Part shown: piece by piece, positions 1 to 7,060 of the stretch
Numbering within the stretch: the stretch's first letter is position 1
Layout of the letters: each line of letters starts with the position of its first letter
NCBI GenBank assembly: GCA_913053665.1
Contig: CAJXGR010000071.1
Span: forward strand, 1-11,641
Length of the DNA: 11,641 bases
Origin: an uncultured Spirochaetia bacterium
GTDB taxonomy: Bacteria > Spirochaetota > UBA6919
Direction of reading: 5' to 3'
Translations under genes and position numbers: made by a program
The notes under the pieces: generated by a model
What the model was told of the DNA's origin: nothing
The model's database searches: none
The model's input: the letters and a program-made list of their open reading frames with translations, nothing else

Positions 1-21
1 CAACGTGATGCTAAATAGCAA

Positions 22-234
22 GTTAGTGTTTTCACAATTGGGTGAAAAAGACTAACGCGACAGACTCTTAATCGCGTCTCTACAGGGTAGTGATTTAAAA
101 GGTTTTGGTATACTAAACGGGTATTTTATAAACGTTTCAGTATATATAAAAAGAAAGGACATAAAATCCCGTATCGCTTCGTTCAGCCAATAATATCTGT
201 GTTCTACCCTGGGAAGGAAAAATACTAAAACCTT
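22..234 (+). ncRNA. candidate structured RNA or prp leader with pseudoknot
   Basis: No gene is visible in 1-262, but the plus strand has several long pairings. Hairpin 1 pairs 22-27 with 51-56 and 29-35 with 42-48 (13 bp, loop AATTGG). Hairpin 2 pairs ACGCGA at 55-60 with TCGCGT at 72-77. A long-range stem pairs CAGGGTAG at 83-90 with CTACCCTG at 204-211. A second long-range stem pairs 99-111 with 222-234 (13 bp, one G-U). These last two cross each other, giving pseudoknot topology. Inside them, 117-121/168-172 and 123-129/161-167 form a 12-bp stem with one bulged T. The block ends about 12 bases before the prp Shine-Dalgarno, so it could be a cis-acting leader or a separate small RNA. It lacks the RNase P, tmRNA and T-box signatures I know. 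The pairings are seen in the sequence; the RNA function is inferred. Confidence 0.5.
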
Positions 235-262
235 GAGGCGATGTCAAGGGGAAGGCCAATGA

Positions 263-601
263 ATGATCCAGCTATCCGTCCATGACAATGAACACATGTT
301 TATCTCATTCACTGTGGAAGGCCATTCCACCTTGGGAAAAAAAGGGAACAATATACTTTGTGCGGGTGTTTCAACGTTGACGCAAAGTATTCTTCTGGGT
401 ATGGAATCCGTTTTAAAGCTTCACCTTAAAGTTAGAAAGGAAGAGGGTTATCTTGAGTGTGTTTTGCCAAAATCCTTATCTCAAGGTGCTTTAGAAGGTG
501 TGAACCTCTTGATGATGACTATGATAACAGGATTTCAGGATTTAAAGAATCAATTTCCTGAGGAAATAAACATTATCTGGCAAAACCAGAAGGATCAATA
601 G
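263..601 (+). CDS. prp: ribosomal-processing cysteine protease Prp
   Basis: This 112-residue protein matches the Prp (YsxB) family in length and motif. Prp is a cytoplasmic cysteine protease that removes the N-terminal extension of ribosomal protein L27 before ribosome assembly. The signature is visible as GH at residues 20-21 followed by GNNILCAGVSTLTQ at 28-41. H21 and C33 fit the catalytic dyad, one position from His22/Cys34 of the Staphylococcus enzyme. The start at 263 is supported by the purine-rich AAGGGGAAGG at 246-255. An ATG at 259 in another frame opens an eight-codon overlapping reading frame. In most genomes prp lies between rplU and rpmA; here the next gene, 25 bases on, encodes an M16 peptidase, and no rplU is visible in the preceding 262 bases. 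That placement is unusual, but the family call is secure. Confidence 0.88.
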   Translation: MIQLSVHDNEHMFISFTVEGHSTLGKKGNNILCAGVSTLTQSILLGMESVLKLHLKVRKEEGYLECVLPKSLSQGALEGVNLLMMTMITGFQDLKNQFPEEINIIWQNQKDQ

Positions 602-626
602 AACTATTAAACCATTGTGAGGGTGT

Positions 627-3236
627 ATGAAACAAGTTATTGCTGCTATATTATTAATCGTTAGCTTTTCCATCCAGGCTTTTCCAAAGATTAAGGACGA
701 TCCAAGCCTCAAAAGAATTGTACTGGACAATGGATTGGTAGTTATTCTAAAGGAAAAACATGATATTCCCATGGTGGCCATGCAAATATGGGTGAAAGCA
801 GGGTCAGTCACGGAAGGCAAATACATGGGGGCTGGCCTGTCCCACTACTTTGAGCATATGCTGGGGAAAAGGACAACTCACAGAAAGACCGAACAGTACT
901 ATAACGACATCAGGAGGATGGGCGGATCCGATGCCAACGCTTACACCACATACGATCGAACTGTCTATCTCAGTACCATCCGCAGTGAGTTTATTTATGA
1001 CGGAATCGATGCCCTTTCAGACATGGTCCAGAACTCTATCTTTGATGAAGAGGAAAGCCAGAAGGAAATCGATGTCATTCTCAACGAAATCAATATGGGG
1101 GAAGATAGTCCTGATCGGTATCTCTGGCAGCAATTCGCTCAAATGGTCTATACAACTCATCCTTATAAGTACCCTGTGATCGGGTACCGCCATCTCTTTA
1201 AATCTCTCACCAAAAAGGATATGCTGGAATATTACGCGACTATGTACTCTCCCAACAACATGATCCTTGTGCTTGTTGGGGATTTCAAGACCTCTGCCCT
1301 TGAAAAGCATGTCAGAAAGGCGTTTAAGGGCTTTAAAAGGAAAAAACTTCCACTCATTTACATTCCAAAAGAGCCTAAACAACTATCAATGCGTAAGGTA
1401 GTTAAAACCTTCAAGATCAATACGACTAAAGTCATTATGGGTTATCCTACTGTAGACGCACTATCCAGTGATGTGGCCCCTCTGGATGTTCTGGCTCTTA
1501 TTCTTGGACAGGGTAAGACGTCCCGTCTTTATCGGAGGCTTAAAGATCGGGAGCAGCTGGTCCAATCGGTGTCAGCCTCTTCCTGGACCCCTAAGGATAT
1601 GGGTCTCTTTGAGATTGGCTTTGAATTGGATCATAAAAACCTGGATAAGACAAGTCGAATTGTATTAGAGGAGATAGAAAGAATCAAACGCAAAGGGGTG
1701 ACAAGAAAAGAGCTGAAACGGGCAAAACAAAAAACCCGTGTGGGCGCTGTTCGTCAGCTCCAAACCCTGGGGGGCTATGCCAGAAGCCTGGCTTACGGGG
1801 AGTTTATCGGCAATATTCATTATGATCAATACTACCTGGAAAAGGTGCGTCACGTGACAGCAAAGGATATTCGGCGAGTGGCTAAAACCTATCTGACTCA
1901 TCACACTCTCAATATGATGATCCTTGTTCCAGAAAAGGATCATGAAAAGCTGGTTCCTGCAAAAGCCCTCGTCAAGAAGGCTAAGGGAGAGATCGAAAAA
2001 ATAGTCCTTAAAAATGGTCTCACCCTCCTCCTGAAAAAAGACGACTCAGTGCCGTTAGTAGCCATTCACGCAAGCTTGAAGGGGGGCTATAGATACGAGA
2101 ATGAAGGGAATCAGGGAATCTATAACTTCCTATCGGATACTCTTTTAAAGGGAACGAGAACTAAATCCTCCCGCAAGATCGCTGAACTCATCGAAAACAG
2201 TGGAGGAACCCTCTACGCAGCCAGTGATTCCAATCTTTTTACAATTAGAGGCTCATTCCTTAAGGAGAACTTCCCTGGAGGCTTTAAACTTTTACTGGAC
2301 GTCTTATCCAACGCTAACTTCCCCAAAAGAGAGATTAGCAAAGTGAAGAAAGATATTCTATCCGCTGTTAAGCAAAGGGACGACCAGATTTGGAGTGCTA
2401 GTCGATATCATCTTAGGCGGATCCGGTATAAGGGATATTCCTATGCCTTTAATGGTATTGGGACAAAGGATAGTATAAGTAAAATATCCTCAAGAGACTT
2501 GTCAAAAGCTTATCAACAAATGATGGCACCTAACAACATGGTACTGGCCATATTTGGAGACTTTAATAAAAGACAGGTCCTACGCCTGATCAAACGAAAC
2601 TCTCGATTCAACAAACGAAAAGCCAAACTACCCACAGTCCAGAATGTCCCTCCTCTCCACAACATTGTCCAGGAGACCTACTATAATAAGGAGAATCAGC
2701 GGCAATCTATTATCAAGATCCTCTTTGATGGACCAAACTACTATAACAAAGATAAATATCCCTTAATGGTACTGACCCACGTCTTTTCAGGGATAGGGAG
2801 TCGCTTGTTCCTGGATTTACGAAGCAAACGGACCTTGGCTTATGCCACAGGCGGTGTCTACCAGGGAAAAGAAGACATTGGCCTTTTCCTGTTCTATATT
2901 GGAACAGAGCCGGCAAAGAAAAAAGAGGCGATTAAAGGCTTATTTGAGAATATAACTAAAGTTAAAGAAGAACTTATCACCAATAGAGAGTTGGAAATCG
3001 CGAAAAACAGTGCTATTGGACGAATTATTAAGCAGTTAGAGACACTAAGCGGCCAAGCAGGTCTTTCCGCTCGCTACGAGCAAGTCAAATTAGGATATAA
3101 CTATCAATTAAGACTCATCGAGGAAATCAAGAAAGTAAGCCGTGAAGATATACAAAGGGTGGCTAAAAAATACTTCAACATGAACCGCTATGCCATCTCT
3201 ATCGTTGAATCTAAACTTGTCAAGCCTAAAGGATAA
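627..3236 (+). CDS. exported M16 family zinc metallopeptidase, two-half form
   Basis: The 869-residue product is a full-length double M16 (pitrilysin/insulinase-type) peptidase. Residues 1-19 form a signal peptide with likely cleavage after SIQA, so it should act in the periplasm, degrading peptides. The first half (about 28-430) carries the inverted zinc motif HYFEH at 73-77. E154, 77 residues after H77, fits the third zinc ligand, and E147, seven residues earlier, fits the second conserved Glu; both spacings match pitrilysin. The second half (about 455-869) repeats the fold but is catalytically dead: the aligned positions are N500, S503 and D504. It keeps the substrate-binding segment SRLFLDLRSKRTLAY at 725-739. 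A short Shine-Dalgarno (GAGG at 619-622) lies close to the start. It follows prp by 25 bases and precedes proA by 37, suggesting cotranscription. Substrate is unknown. Confidence 0.9.
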   Translation: MKQVIAAILLIVSFSIQAFPKIKDDPSLKRIVLDNGLVVILKEKHDIPMVAMQIWVKAGSVTEGKYMGAGLSHYFEHMLGKRTTHRKTEQYYNDIRRMGGSDANAYTTYDRTVYLSTIRSEFIYDGIDALSDMVQNSIFDEEESQKEIDVILNEINMGEDSPDRYLWQQFAQMVYTTHPYKYPVIGYRHLFKSLTKKDMLEYYATMYSPNNMILVLVGDFKTSALEKHVRKAFKGFKRKKLPLIYIPKEPKQLSMRKVVKTFKINTTKVIMGYPTVDALSSDVAPLDVLALILGQGKTSRLYRRLKDREQLVQSVSASSWTPKDMGLFEIGFELDHKNLDKTSRIVLEEIERIKRKGVTRKELKRAKQKTRVGAVRQLQTLGGYARSLAYGEFIGNIHYDQYYLEKVRHVTAKDIRRVAKTYLTHHTLNMMILVPEKDHEKLVPAKALVKKAKGEIEKIVLKNGLTLLLKKDDSVPLVAIHASLKGGYRYENEGNQGIYNFLSDTLLKGTRTKSSRKIAELIENSGGTLYAASDSNLFTIRGSFLKENFPGGFKLLLDVLSNANFPKREISKVKKDILSAVKQRDDQIWSASRYHLRRIRYKGYSYAFNGIGTKDSISKISSRDLSKAYQQMMAPNNMVLAIFGDFNKRQVLRLIKRNSRFNKRKAKLPTVQNVPPLHNIVQETYYNKENQRQSIIKILFDGPNYYNKDKYPLMVLTHVFSGIGSRLFLDLRSKRTLAYATGGVYQGKEDIGLFLFYIGTEPAKKKEAIKGLFENITKVKEELITNRELEIAKNSAIGRIIKQLETLSGQAGLSARYEQVKLGYNYQLRLIEEIKKVSREDIQRVAKKYFNMNRYAISIVESKLVKPKG

Positions 3237-3273
3237 ATGATGACTTCAGGTTGGATTATAGAGTGAGAGAAAG

Positions 3274-4524
3274 ATGAACATTAAAGAATATGTATTGGAC
3301 ATCTGTCAAAAGGCTAAAGAAGCTAAGCGACTTGTCTCCAACCTGTCCACAAAAGACAAAAACGACACACTCCTGAGCATGGCTCGGCTTATCCATGAAC
3401 ATAGGGACTGGATCATGGAAGAGAACCAAAAGGATCTCCGGGTGGGTGAGGAAAAAGGTCTCTCAAAAGCAATGATTGACCGATTGAAACTGGATATTAA
3501 ACGAATAGACAATATCTGTACAAGCCTCAAAGAGGTGAGTGGCCTTCCCGACCCGGTCTTTGAAGTGACCCATCAATCCAGAAGACCTAACGGCCTGGAT
3601 ATTGGTCAGATGAGGGTTCCCATTGGCGTGATTGGTATTATTTATGAGTCGCGACCGAATGTCACCACTGAAGCAAGTTCCTTGTGTTTAAAAACCTCCA
3701 ATGTCACTATCCTGCGAGGTGGAAGCGAGAGTATCCATTCAAATCGCTCTTTAGTCCAACTATTAAAACAGGCCTTAAAGGAACATCACCTCCCTGAAGG
3801 GGCTATCCAGCTGATCGATACAACGGATCGTTTGGCTGTCATGGAAATCCTTAAAATGAAGGACTATATTGATTTAATCATCCCGCGAGGTGGGGAAGGG
3901 CTGATCAATACAGTGGTTGAAAACTCCCATATCCCTGTGATCAAGCATGATAAAGGAGTTTGTAATCTGTATGTTCACAAAGATGCTGTTAAAGATATGG
4001 CTGAGGGAATTGCCATCAACGCGAAAGTCCAACGACCCGGAGTTTGCAACAGCATTGAGAATCTAATCCTCCATGAGAGCTATCCCCACATTAGAGATCT
4101 ATTCGATGCTTTAATCAATAAGGGTGTTGAGCTACGAGGTTGTACAAAGAGCCGTTCTGCCCATGATCAAGTAAAAGGAGTTAGTGAAGAAGACTATTTC
4201 ACCGAATATTTAGATACAATATTATCCATCAAGATTGTTTCATCCTTTGAAGAAGCCGTTAACTTCATAGAGAACTATGGCTCACATCACTCAGACGCCA
4301 TCGTCACTGAGAGCTATCGGCTGGCCAAACGTTTCTTAAACGAAGTAGACTCATCGGCTGTTTATGTCAATGCCTCAACTCGCTTTACAGACGGCCAGGC
4401 CTTTGGGATGGGGGCAGAGATTGGAATCAGCACCAATAAACTTCACGCACGCGGACCCATGGGCCTTAAGGAACTCACCACCAAGAAGTTCATCATCATG
4501 GGAGAAGGTCAAATACGCGACTGA
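3274..4524 (+). CDS. proA: gamma-glutamyl phosphate reductase
   Basis: This 416-residue protein is glutamate-5-semialdehyde dehydrogenase, which reduces L-glutamyl 5-phosphate with NADPH in the second step of proline synthesis. Length matches the family (E. coli ProA is 417). Visible motifs are VPIGVIGIIYESRPNVT at 116-132, LIIPRGGEGLI at 201-211 and the active-site segment QRPGVCNS at 253-260, with C258 as the catalytic cysteine. The C-terminal part has FTDGQAFGMGAEIGIST and HARGPMGL, also typical. The ribosome binding site GAGAGAAAG just before the ATG is mediocre. Its usual partner proB (glutamate 5-kinase) is not in the window. The nadD gene begins 12 bases after the proA stop, so the two are surely cotranscribed. 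Confidence 0.97.
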   Translation: MNIKEYVLDICQKAKEAKRLVSNLSTKDKNDTLLSMARLIHEHRDWIMEENQKDLRVGEEKGLSKAMIDRLKLDIKRIDNICTSLKEVSGLPDPVFEVTHQSRRPNGLDIGQMRVPIGVIGIIYESRPNVTTEASSLCLKTSNVTILRGGSESIHSNRSLVQLLKQALKEHHLPEGAIQLIDTTDRLAVMEILKMKDYIDLIIPRGGEGLINTVVENSHIPVIKHDKGVCNLYVHKDAVKDMAEGIAINAKVQRPGVCNSIENLILHESYPHIRDLFDALINKGVELRGCTKSRSAHDQVKGVSEEDYFTEYLDTILSIKIVSSFEEAVNFIENYGSHHSDAIVTESYRLAKRFLNEVDSSAVYVNASTRFTDGQAFGMGAEIGISTNKLHARGPMGLKELTTKKFIIMGEGQIRD

Positions 4525-4536
4525 GCGGAGGATAGG

Positions 4537-5130
4537 ATGAAATTAGGCATTCTTGGGGGAAGCTTTAACCCCATCCACACAGGGCATCTTCTCATTGCTG
4601 AACATGTTCGGGATCATCTAAAGCTGGATCAGATTGACTTCATACCTGCCAAAATCCCTCCACACAAGGATCTTGCATCCGATACAAGTGATGAGGATCG
4701 GTTTAATATGGTTCAATTGGCTGTTGAGGACAACCCCTATTTTAAAGCCTCCAGAACGGAGATTGAGAGGGGAGGAATCTCATATACCATTGATACTATC
4801 CACCAAACAATGAGAGACAGGGATATTGAGGATAAGGTCTACCTAATCATTGGAGGAGACTTAATTAAGGACATCTACAAGTGGAAGGGCTATCAGGAAC
4901 TGATCACATTGGCCCAAATCGTTGTAGTGAGTCGGGAAGGCGATCTTGCCGAAAACTATTTACCGGACTATCCCTTTATCCAATCCGTTGAGACCGTACC
5001 CTTTTACGTCACTTCAACTCTTGTTAGAGAAAGGGTTATGGAGGGTAAGTCCATCAAATACCTTGTTCCAGAACAGGTTGAAAACTATATATATCTCCAT
5101 CACCTTTATCAGAGGGAACTATTGACATAA
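4537..5130 (+). CDS. nadD: nicotinate-nucleotide adenylyltransferase
   Basis: This 197-residue protein is NadD, which joins nicotinate mononucleotide and ATP to make deamido-NAD in the cytoplasm. The N-terminus has the nucleotidyltransferase signature GGSFNPIHTGH at residues 7-17 (H14 and H17 being the HxGH histidines). SYTIDT at 82-87 and GGDLIKDIYKW at 106-116 are the usual NadD segments. The C-terminal TSTLVRERV at 159-167 corresponds to the ISSTxIR motif. Length is typical. The start is fixed by a perfect GGAGG at 4527-4531, five bases before the ATG. It follows proA by 12 bases. In many genomes nadD is followed by yqeK and rsfS; here instead a 126-base gap leads to a sigma-factor-like gene. 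Confidence 0.96.
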   Translation: MKLGILGGSFNPIHTGHLLIAEHVRDHLKLDQIDFIPAKIPPHKDLASDTSDEDRFNMVQLAVEDNPYFKASRTEIERGGISYTIDTIHQTMRDRDIEDKVYLIIGGDLIKDIYKWKGYQELITLAQIVVVSREGDLAENYLPDYPFIQSVETVPFYVTSTLVRERVMEGKSIKYLVPEQVENYIYLHHLYQRELLT

Positions 5131-5256
5131 AATGCAGGATATAATGAGATAGCCTTCACTAAAAGTGAATAAAAAAGATACTTAGAGAAGTTTTTGCTAT
5201 TTTTATGAAATATTCTCTCACTAATTTATGTAGTTCATTTCAAGGTATATAAAAGT

Positions 5257-6597
5257 ATGTCTAAATTGCAACTCGATCAACTCTCACACGAAGAACTTGT
5301 AGGCATCTATCAGGAGACAGAATCTCAAGAGGCCTTTGAGTCTTTGTTTACTCGTTGTCATAGGGAACTCTTAAAGTTTCTGATGGGTAAGCATCTAAGT
5401 TTGGATGACGCTGAAGACCTCCTGCAGGACTACTTCGTCAATGACTTTGAACGATCAATCAAGAGCTACGACCTACAAAAACAACGTAAGTTTATTAATT
5501 ATCTCAGGCATATCCTTTTATTTCGTTTTTTTTCTTTTTATAAAAAGCAGAAACGGAGAAGTGATCTTCAGGAGTTCTCACTGGATGAGGCCTTACCCCA
5601 TGATCATTACAAAACAAGTAAGCTGGTGGATGAATCTGCGGAGCAACGGAGGTTTGTTTCCTTGGTGAAAGGGGAGATCAAGGAGTTCTTTAGAGAGATT
5701 CTTTTCTCCATGGAAAATGAAAATCACCGAAATGCCATCATACTAAAACTTTGCCTACCCCTTAAGCTATCAGCTGAGGAGATCAGCGACTTGTTGGATT
5801 GCAGTCAATCTTCCTATTCCACCTGGCTTTATAGGGGAACACTAGAACTCAGGGAAAAGGCAAAAGATGCTAAAGACTTGATACCTTGTAGTTTGGATGA
5901 AATCTTCATATATGCCAGGGAGGAGTCCTTTGCCCTTAAACCGGAGACTCTAAAAGAGATTGATGATAGGAAGGTCCGTGAATCCCTGGATCTATTTGTC
6001 TTTTCTAAATTAGATCGTCCTGAGATCGCCAGGAAGCTTAATCTATCAGAAGAAAAAGTCCAGCTTCTTTTAAGGAAGGGGATATTTGAACTTTTAACTT
6101 TGTTAAAACAACGTGAACTATTATTTCGACATGGAGGCGAGATGTACATTGAAAAAGATGACGTAATGCAATTTATCGAGGCTTTGGATGAGACTTCGGC
6201 TTCAATCACCAAGCGAAAGTCTGTCACAACAGGGGATGACGAATTGGATCGCCTTCTCACGACGGTCTATTCATTGTTTCATGAGGGGAGCAATGATTTA
6301 TCCCTTACTGGTAAACCTCAAACGGGAAGTAGGGATCAGTTCCTGAAGCGGATTAAAGAACGTAACCTTTCAATGGATGCTGTTCGGGAACAGTATGGTC
6401 TGAATATGAGTGAAATCAATCTTCTTATGAGTGGGACGGAAACAATTCCTGAAGACACGCTCCATAAGCTAAAGGATCTATTAGAGAGTCCAAAGGAAGG
6501 GGCTAAGGATATGGGTGAAATCACTGAAGCAGACTTCCAGTCTATGAACCAGGACATATTAAAGCATTATTATGAGATCAAAGTTAGGACAGAATGA
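5257..6597 (+). CDS. ECF-like sigma-70 family protein with C-terminal helix-turn-helix extension
   Basis: The 446-residue product starts like an extracytoplasmic-function sigma factor. Region 2 spans about 24-101, including DAEDLLQDYF at 51-60 and a basic end at 96-101. Region 4 spans about 150-203, with a helix-turn-helix around LSAEEISDLLDCSQSSYSTW. ECF factors usually end near 200 residues, but this one continues for 240 more. Residues 236-285 look like a second sigma-4-type helix-turn-helix (RPEIARKLNLSEEKVQLLLR). Residues 360-410 resemble an XRE/Cro-type domain, with NLSMDAVREQYGLNMSEI, then SGTETIPEDTLHKLKDLL. It should bind RNA polymerase and DNA; target promoters are unknown. No anti-sigma gene adjoins it. 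The Shine-Dalgarno is weak (AAGG at 5242-5245, 11 bases from the ATG). It may be cotranscribed with nadD or have its own promoter. The sigma-like part is fairly clear; the two later domains are by eye. Confidence 0.75.
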   Translation: MSKLQLDQLSHEELVGIYQETESQEAFESLFTRCHRELLKFLMGKHLSLDDAEDLLQDYFVNDFERSIKSYDLQKQRKFINYLRHILLFRFFSFYKKQKRRSDLQEFSLDEALPHDHYKTSKLVDESAEQRRFVSLVKGEIKEFFREILFSMENENHRNAIILKLCLPLKLSAEEISDLLDCSQSSYSTWLYRGTLELREKAKDAKDLIPCSLDEIFIYAREESFALKPETLKEIDDRKVRESLDLFVFSKLDRPEIARKLNLSEEKVQLLLRKGIFELLTLLKQRELLFRHGGEMYIEKDDVMQFIEALDETSASITKRKSVTTGDDELDRLLTTVYSLFHEGSNDLSLTGKPQTGSRDQFLKRIKERNLSMDAVREQYGLNMSEINLLMSGTETIPEDTLHKLKDLLESPKEGAKDMGEITEADFQSMNQDILKHYYEIKVRTE

Positions 6598-6614
6598 TGA
6601 TAGGGTAGAATGTA

Positions 6615-6646
6615 GGACCAAAGACTCATCCGTGAGTATTTGGTTC
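6615..6646. terminator. hairpin between convergent genes, possible bidirectional terminator
   Basis: A 13-bp imperfect stem (6615-6622 with 6639-6646, and ACTCA 6624-6628 with TGAGT 6633-6637, one G/A mismatch) closes on a TCCG tetraloop of the stable UNCG class. It begins 18 bases after the sigma-like gene stops and lies just past the stop of the convergent small gene at 6656. Neither strand has a U-tract after the stem, so it is not a classical intrinsic terminator. It could still end transcription or protect 3' ends. Confidence 0.4.
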
Positions 6647-6655
6647 AATAAGTCG

Positions 6656-6811
6656 TTAAAACACAGGGATTAAAGTATTCTTTCTTTTCCCTGTTTGGGT
6701 TTTTATCTTGTCTAATTTGTCTTTTTCCTCTTCAGTCCAGCTGCACGACTCGGCAAGAGCTTTGTTTGTCTTAATGACATTTCTTAATGAAATGATGTGT
6801 TTGTCTTTCAT
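6656..6811 (-). CDS. small charged hypothetical protein, 51 residues
   Basis: Reading the minus strand from the ATG at 6811-6809 gives 51 codons ending in TAA at 6658-6656. The protein starts MKDKHIISLRNVIKTNK. Its middle contains SWTEEEKDKLDKIKTQTGK, a charged, probably helical stretch, and it ends NTLIPVF. I see no signal peptide or membrane segment and do not recognise the family. In its favour are a strong purine-rich ribosome binding site (AGGGGGA, 6821-6815) three bases before the ATG, a candidate promoter at 6885-6857, and a location in an otherwise empty gap facing the sigma-like gene. The 3' end of the coding region holds ACAGGG/CCCTGT inverted segments. It could be a regulator or a remnant; function is unknown. 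Confidence 0.5.
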   Translation of the reverse strand: MKDKHIISLRNVIKTNKALAESCSWTEEEKDKLDKIKTQTGKRKNTLIPVF

Positions 6812-6828
6812 CGTTCCCCCTTTTTTGT

Positions 6829-6851
6829 TTAACAAAATCTAAATCTGTTAA
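6829..6851. promoter_or_regulatory. TTAACA-N11-TGTTAA dyad, possible operator
   Basis: A perfect 6-bp inverted repeat, TTAACA at 6829-6834 and TGTTAA at 6846-6851, is separated by 11 bases that also contain AAATCT twice in tandem (6835-6846). It lies directly downstream of the candidate -10 of the small minus-strand gene, over the expected transcription start. A repressor could bind there. Site spacing is right for a dimeric helix-turn-helix protein, but AT-rich dyads arise easily. Confidence 0.3.
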
Positions 6852-6856
6852 CTCCA

Positions 6857-6885
6857 TTTACAGGGTTCCTTAAAAAATCTTTCAA
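6857..6885 (-). promoter_or_regulatory. candidate promoter of the 51-codon gene
   Basis: On the minus strand, TTGAAA (6885-6880) and TGTAAA (6862-6857) are separated by 17 bases. The -35 matches consensus at five of six bases and the -10 at four of six. Transcription would begin near 6850, giving a leader of about 40 bases to the ATG at 6811. Confidence 0.3.
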
Positions 6886-6901
6886 ATGTACATGTTTTAT
6901 T

Positions 6902-6926
6902 GATAGTTTTTATAAAAAAAACTATC
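6902..6926. terminator. AT-rich hairpin downstream of the chemoreceptor gene
   Basis: A perfect 10-bp stem (6902-6911 with 6917-6926, GATAGTTTTT against its complement) has a five-base loop. It lies about 135 bases beyond the stop of the minus-strand chemoreceptor and just upstream of the small gene's candidate promoter, so it could end chemoreceptor transcripts. The sequence after it on the minus strand is A-rich rather than T-rich, so classical termination is doubtful. The rest of 6930-7060 shows only a weak TATTCA/TGAATA hairpin. Confidence 0.25.
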
Positions 6927-7060
6927 TGACAAATGTTAAAACCACCTTTGCCTCAGTTCCATGGGACTGATCAAGGGTTCTATCTATTTAAACACTTATA
7001 TATTCATTATGGGTGAATAAATATCATTATATTATTTAATAGGATGGATTTATGAAGAAG

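Noticed and set aside
55..77. CTCTTAA loop like a tRNA-Lys anticodon loop inside a short stem
   Set aside because: The loop is 11 bases with its best stem, and there is no T-arm motif or acceptor pairing nearby, so no tRNA or tmRNA is supported.
259..285. Eight-codon reading frame from an ATG four bases before the prp start
   Set aside because: It shares the prp Shine-Dalgarno and encodes nothing recognisable; overlapping ATGs are common. It could affect prp translation, but nothing shows it.
5122..5145. Perfect TTGACA and TATAAT at the end of nadD
   Set aside because: They are only 12 bases apart, far too close for a sigma-70 promoter, and TTGACA is part of the last nadD codons. TATAAT alone may still act as a -10 for the sigma-like gene.
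5153..5170. TTCACT-AGTGAA hairpin after nadD as terminator
   Set aside because: It is followed by A-rich rather than T-rich sequence on the plus strand and the stem is only six base pairs.
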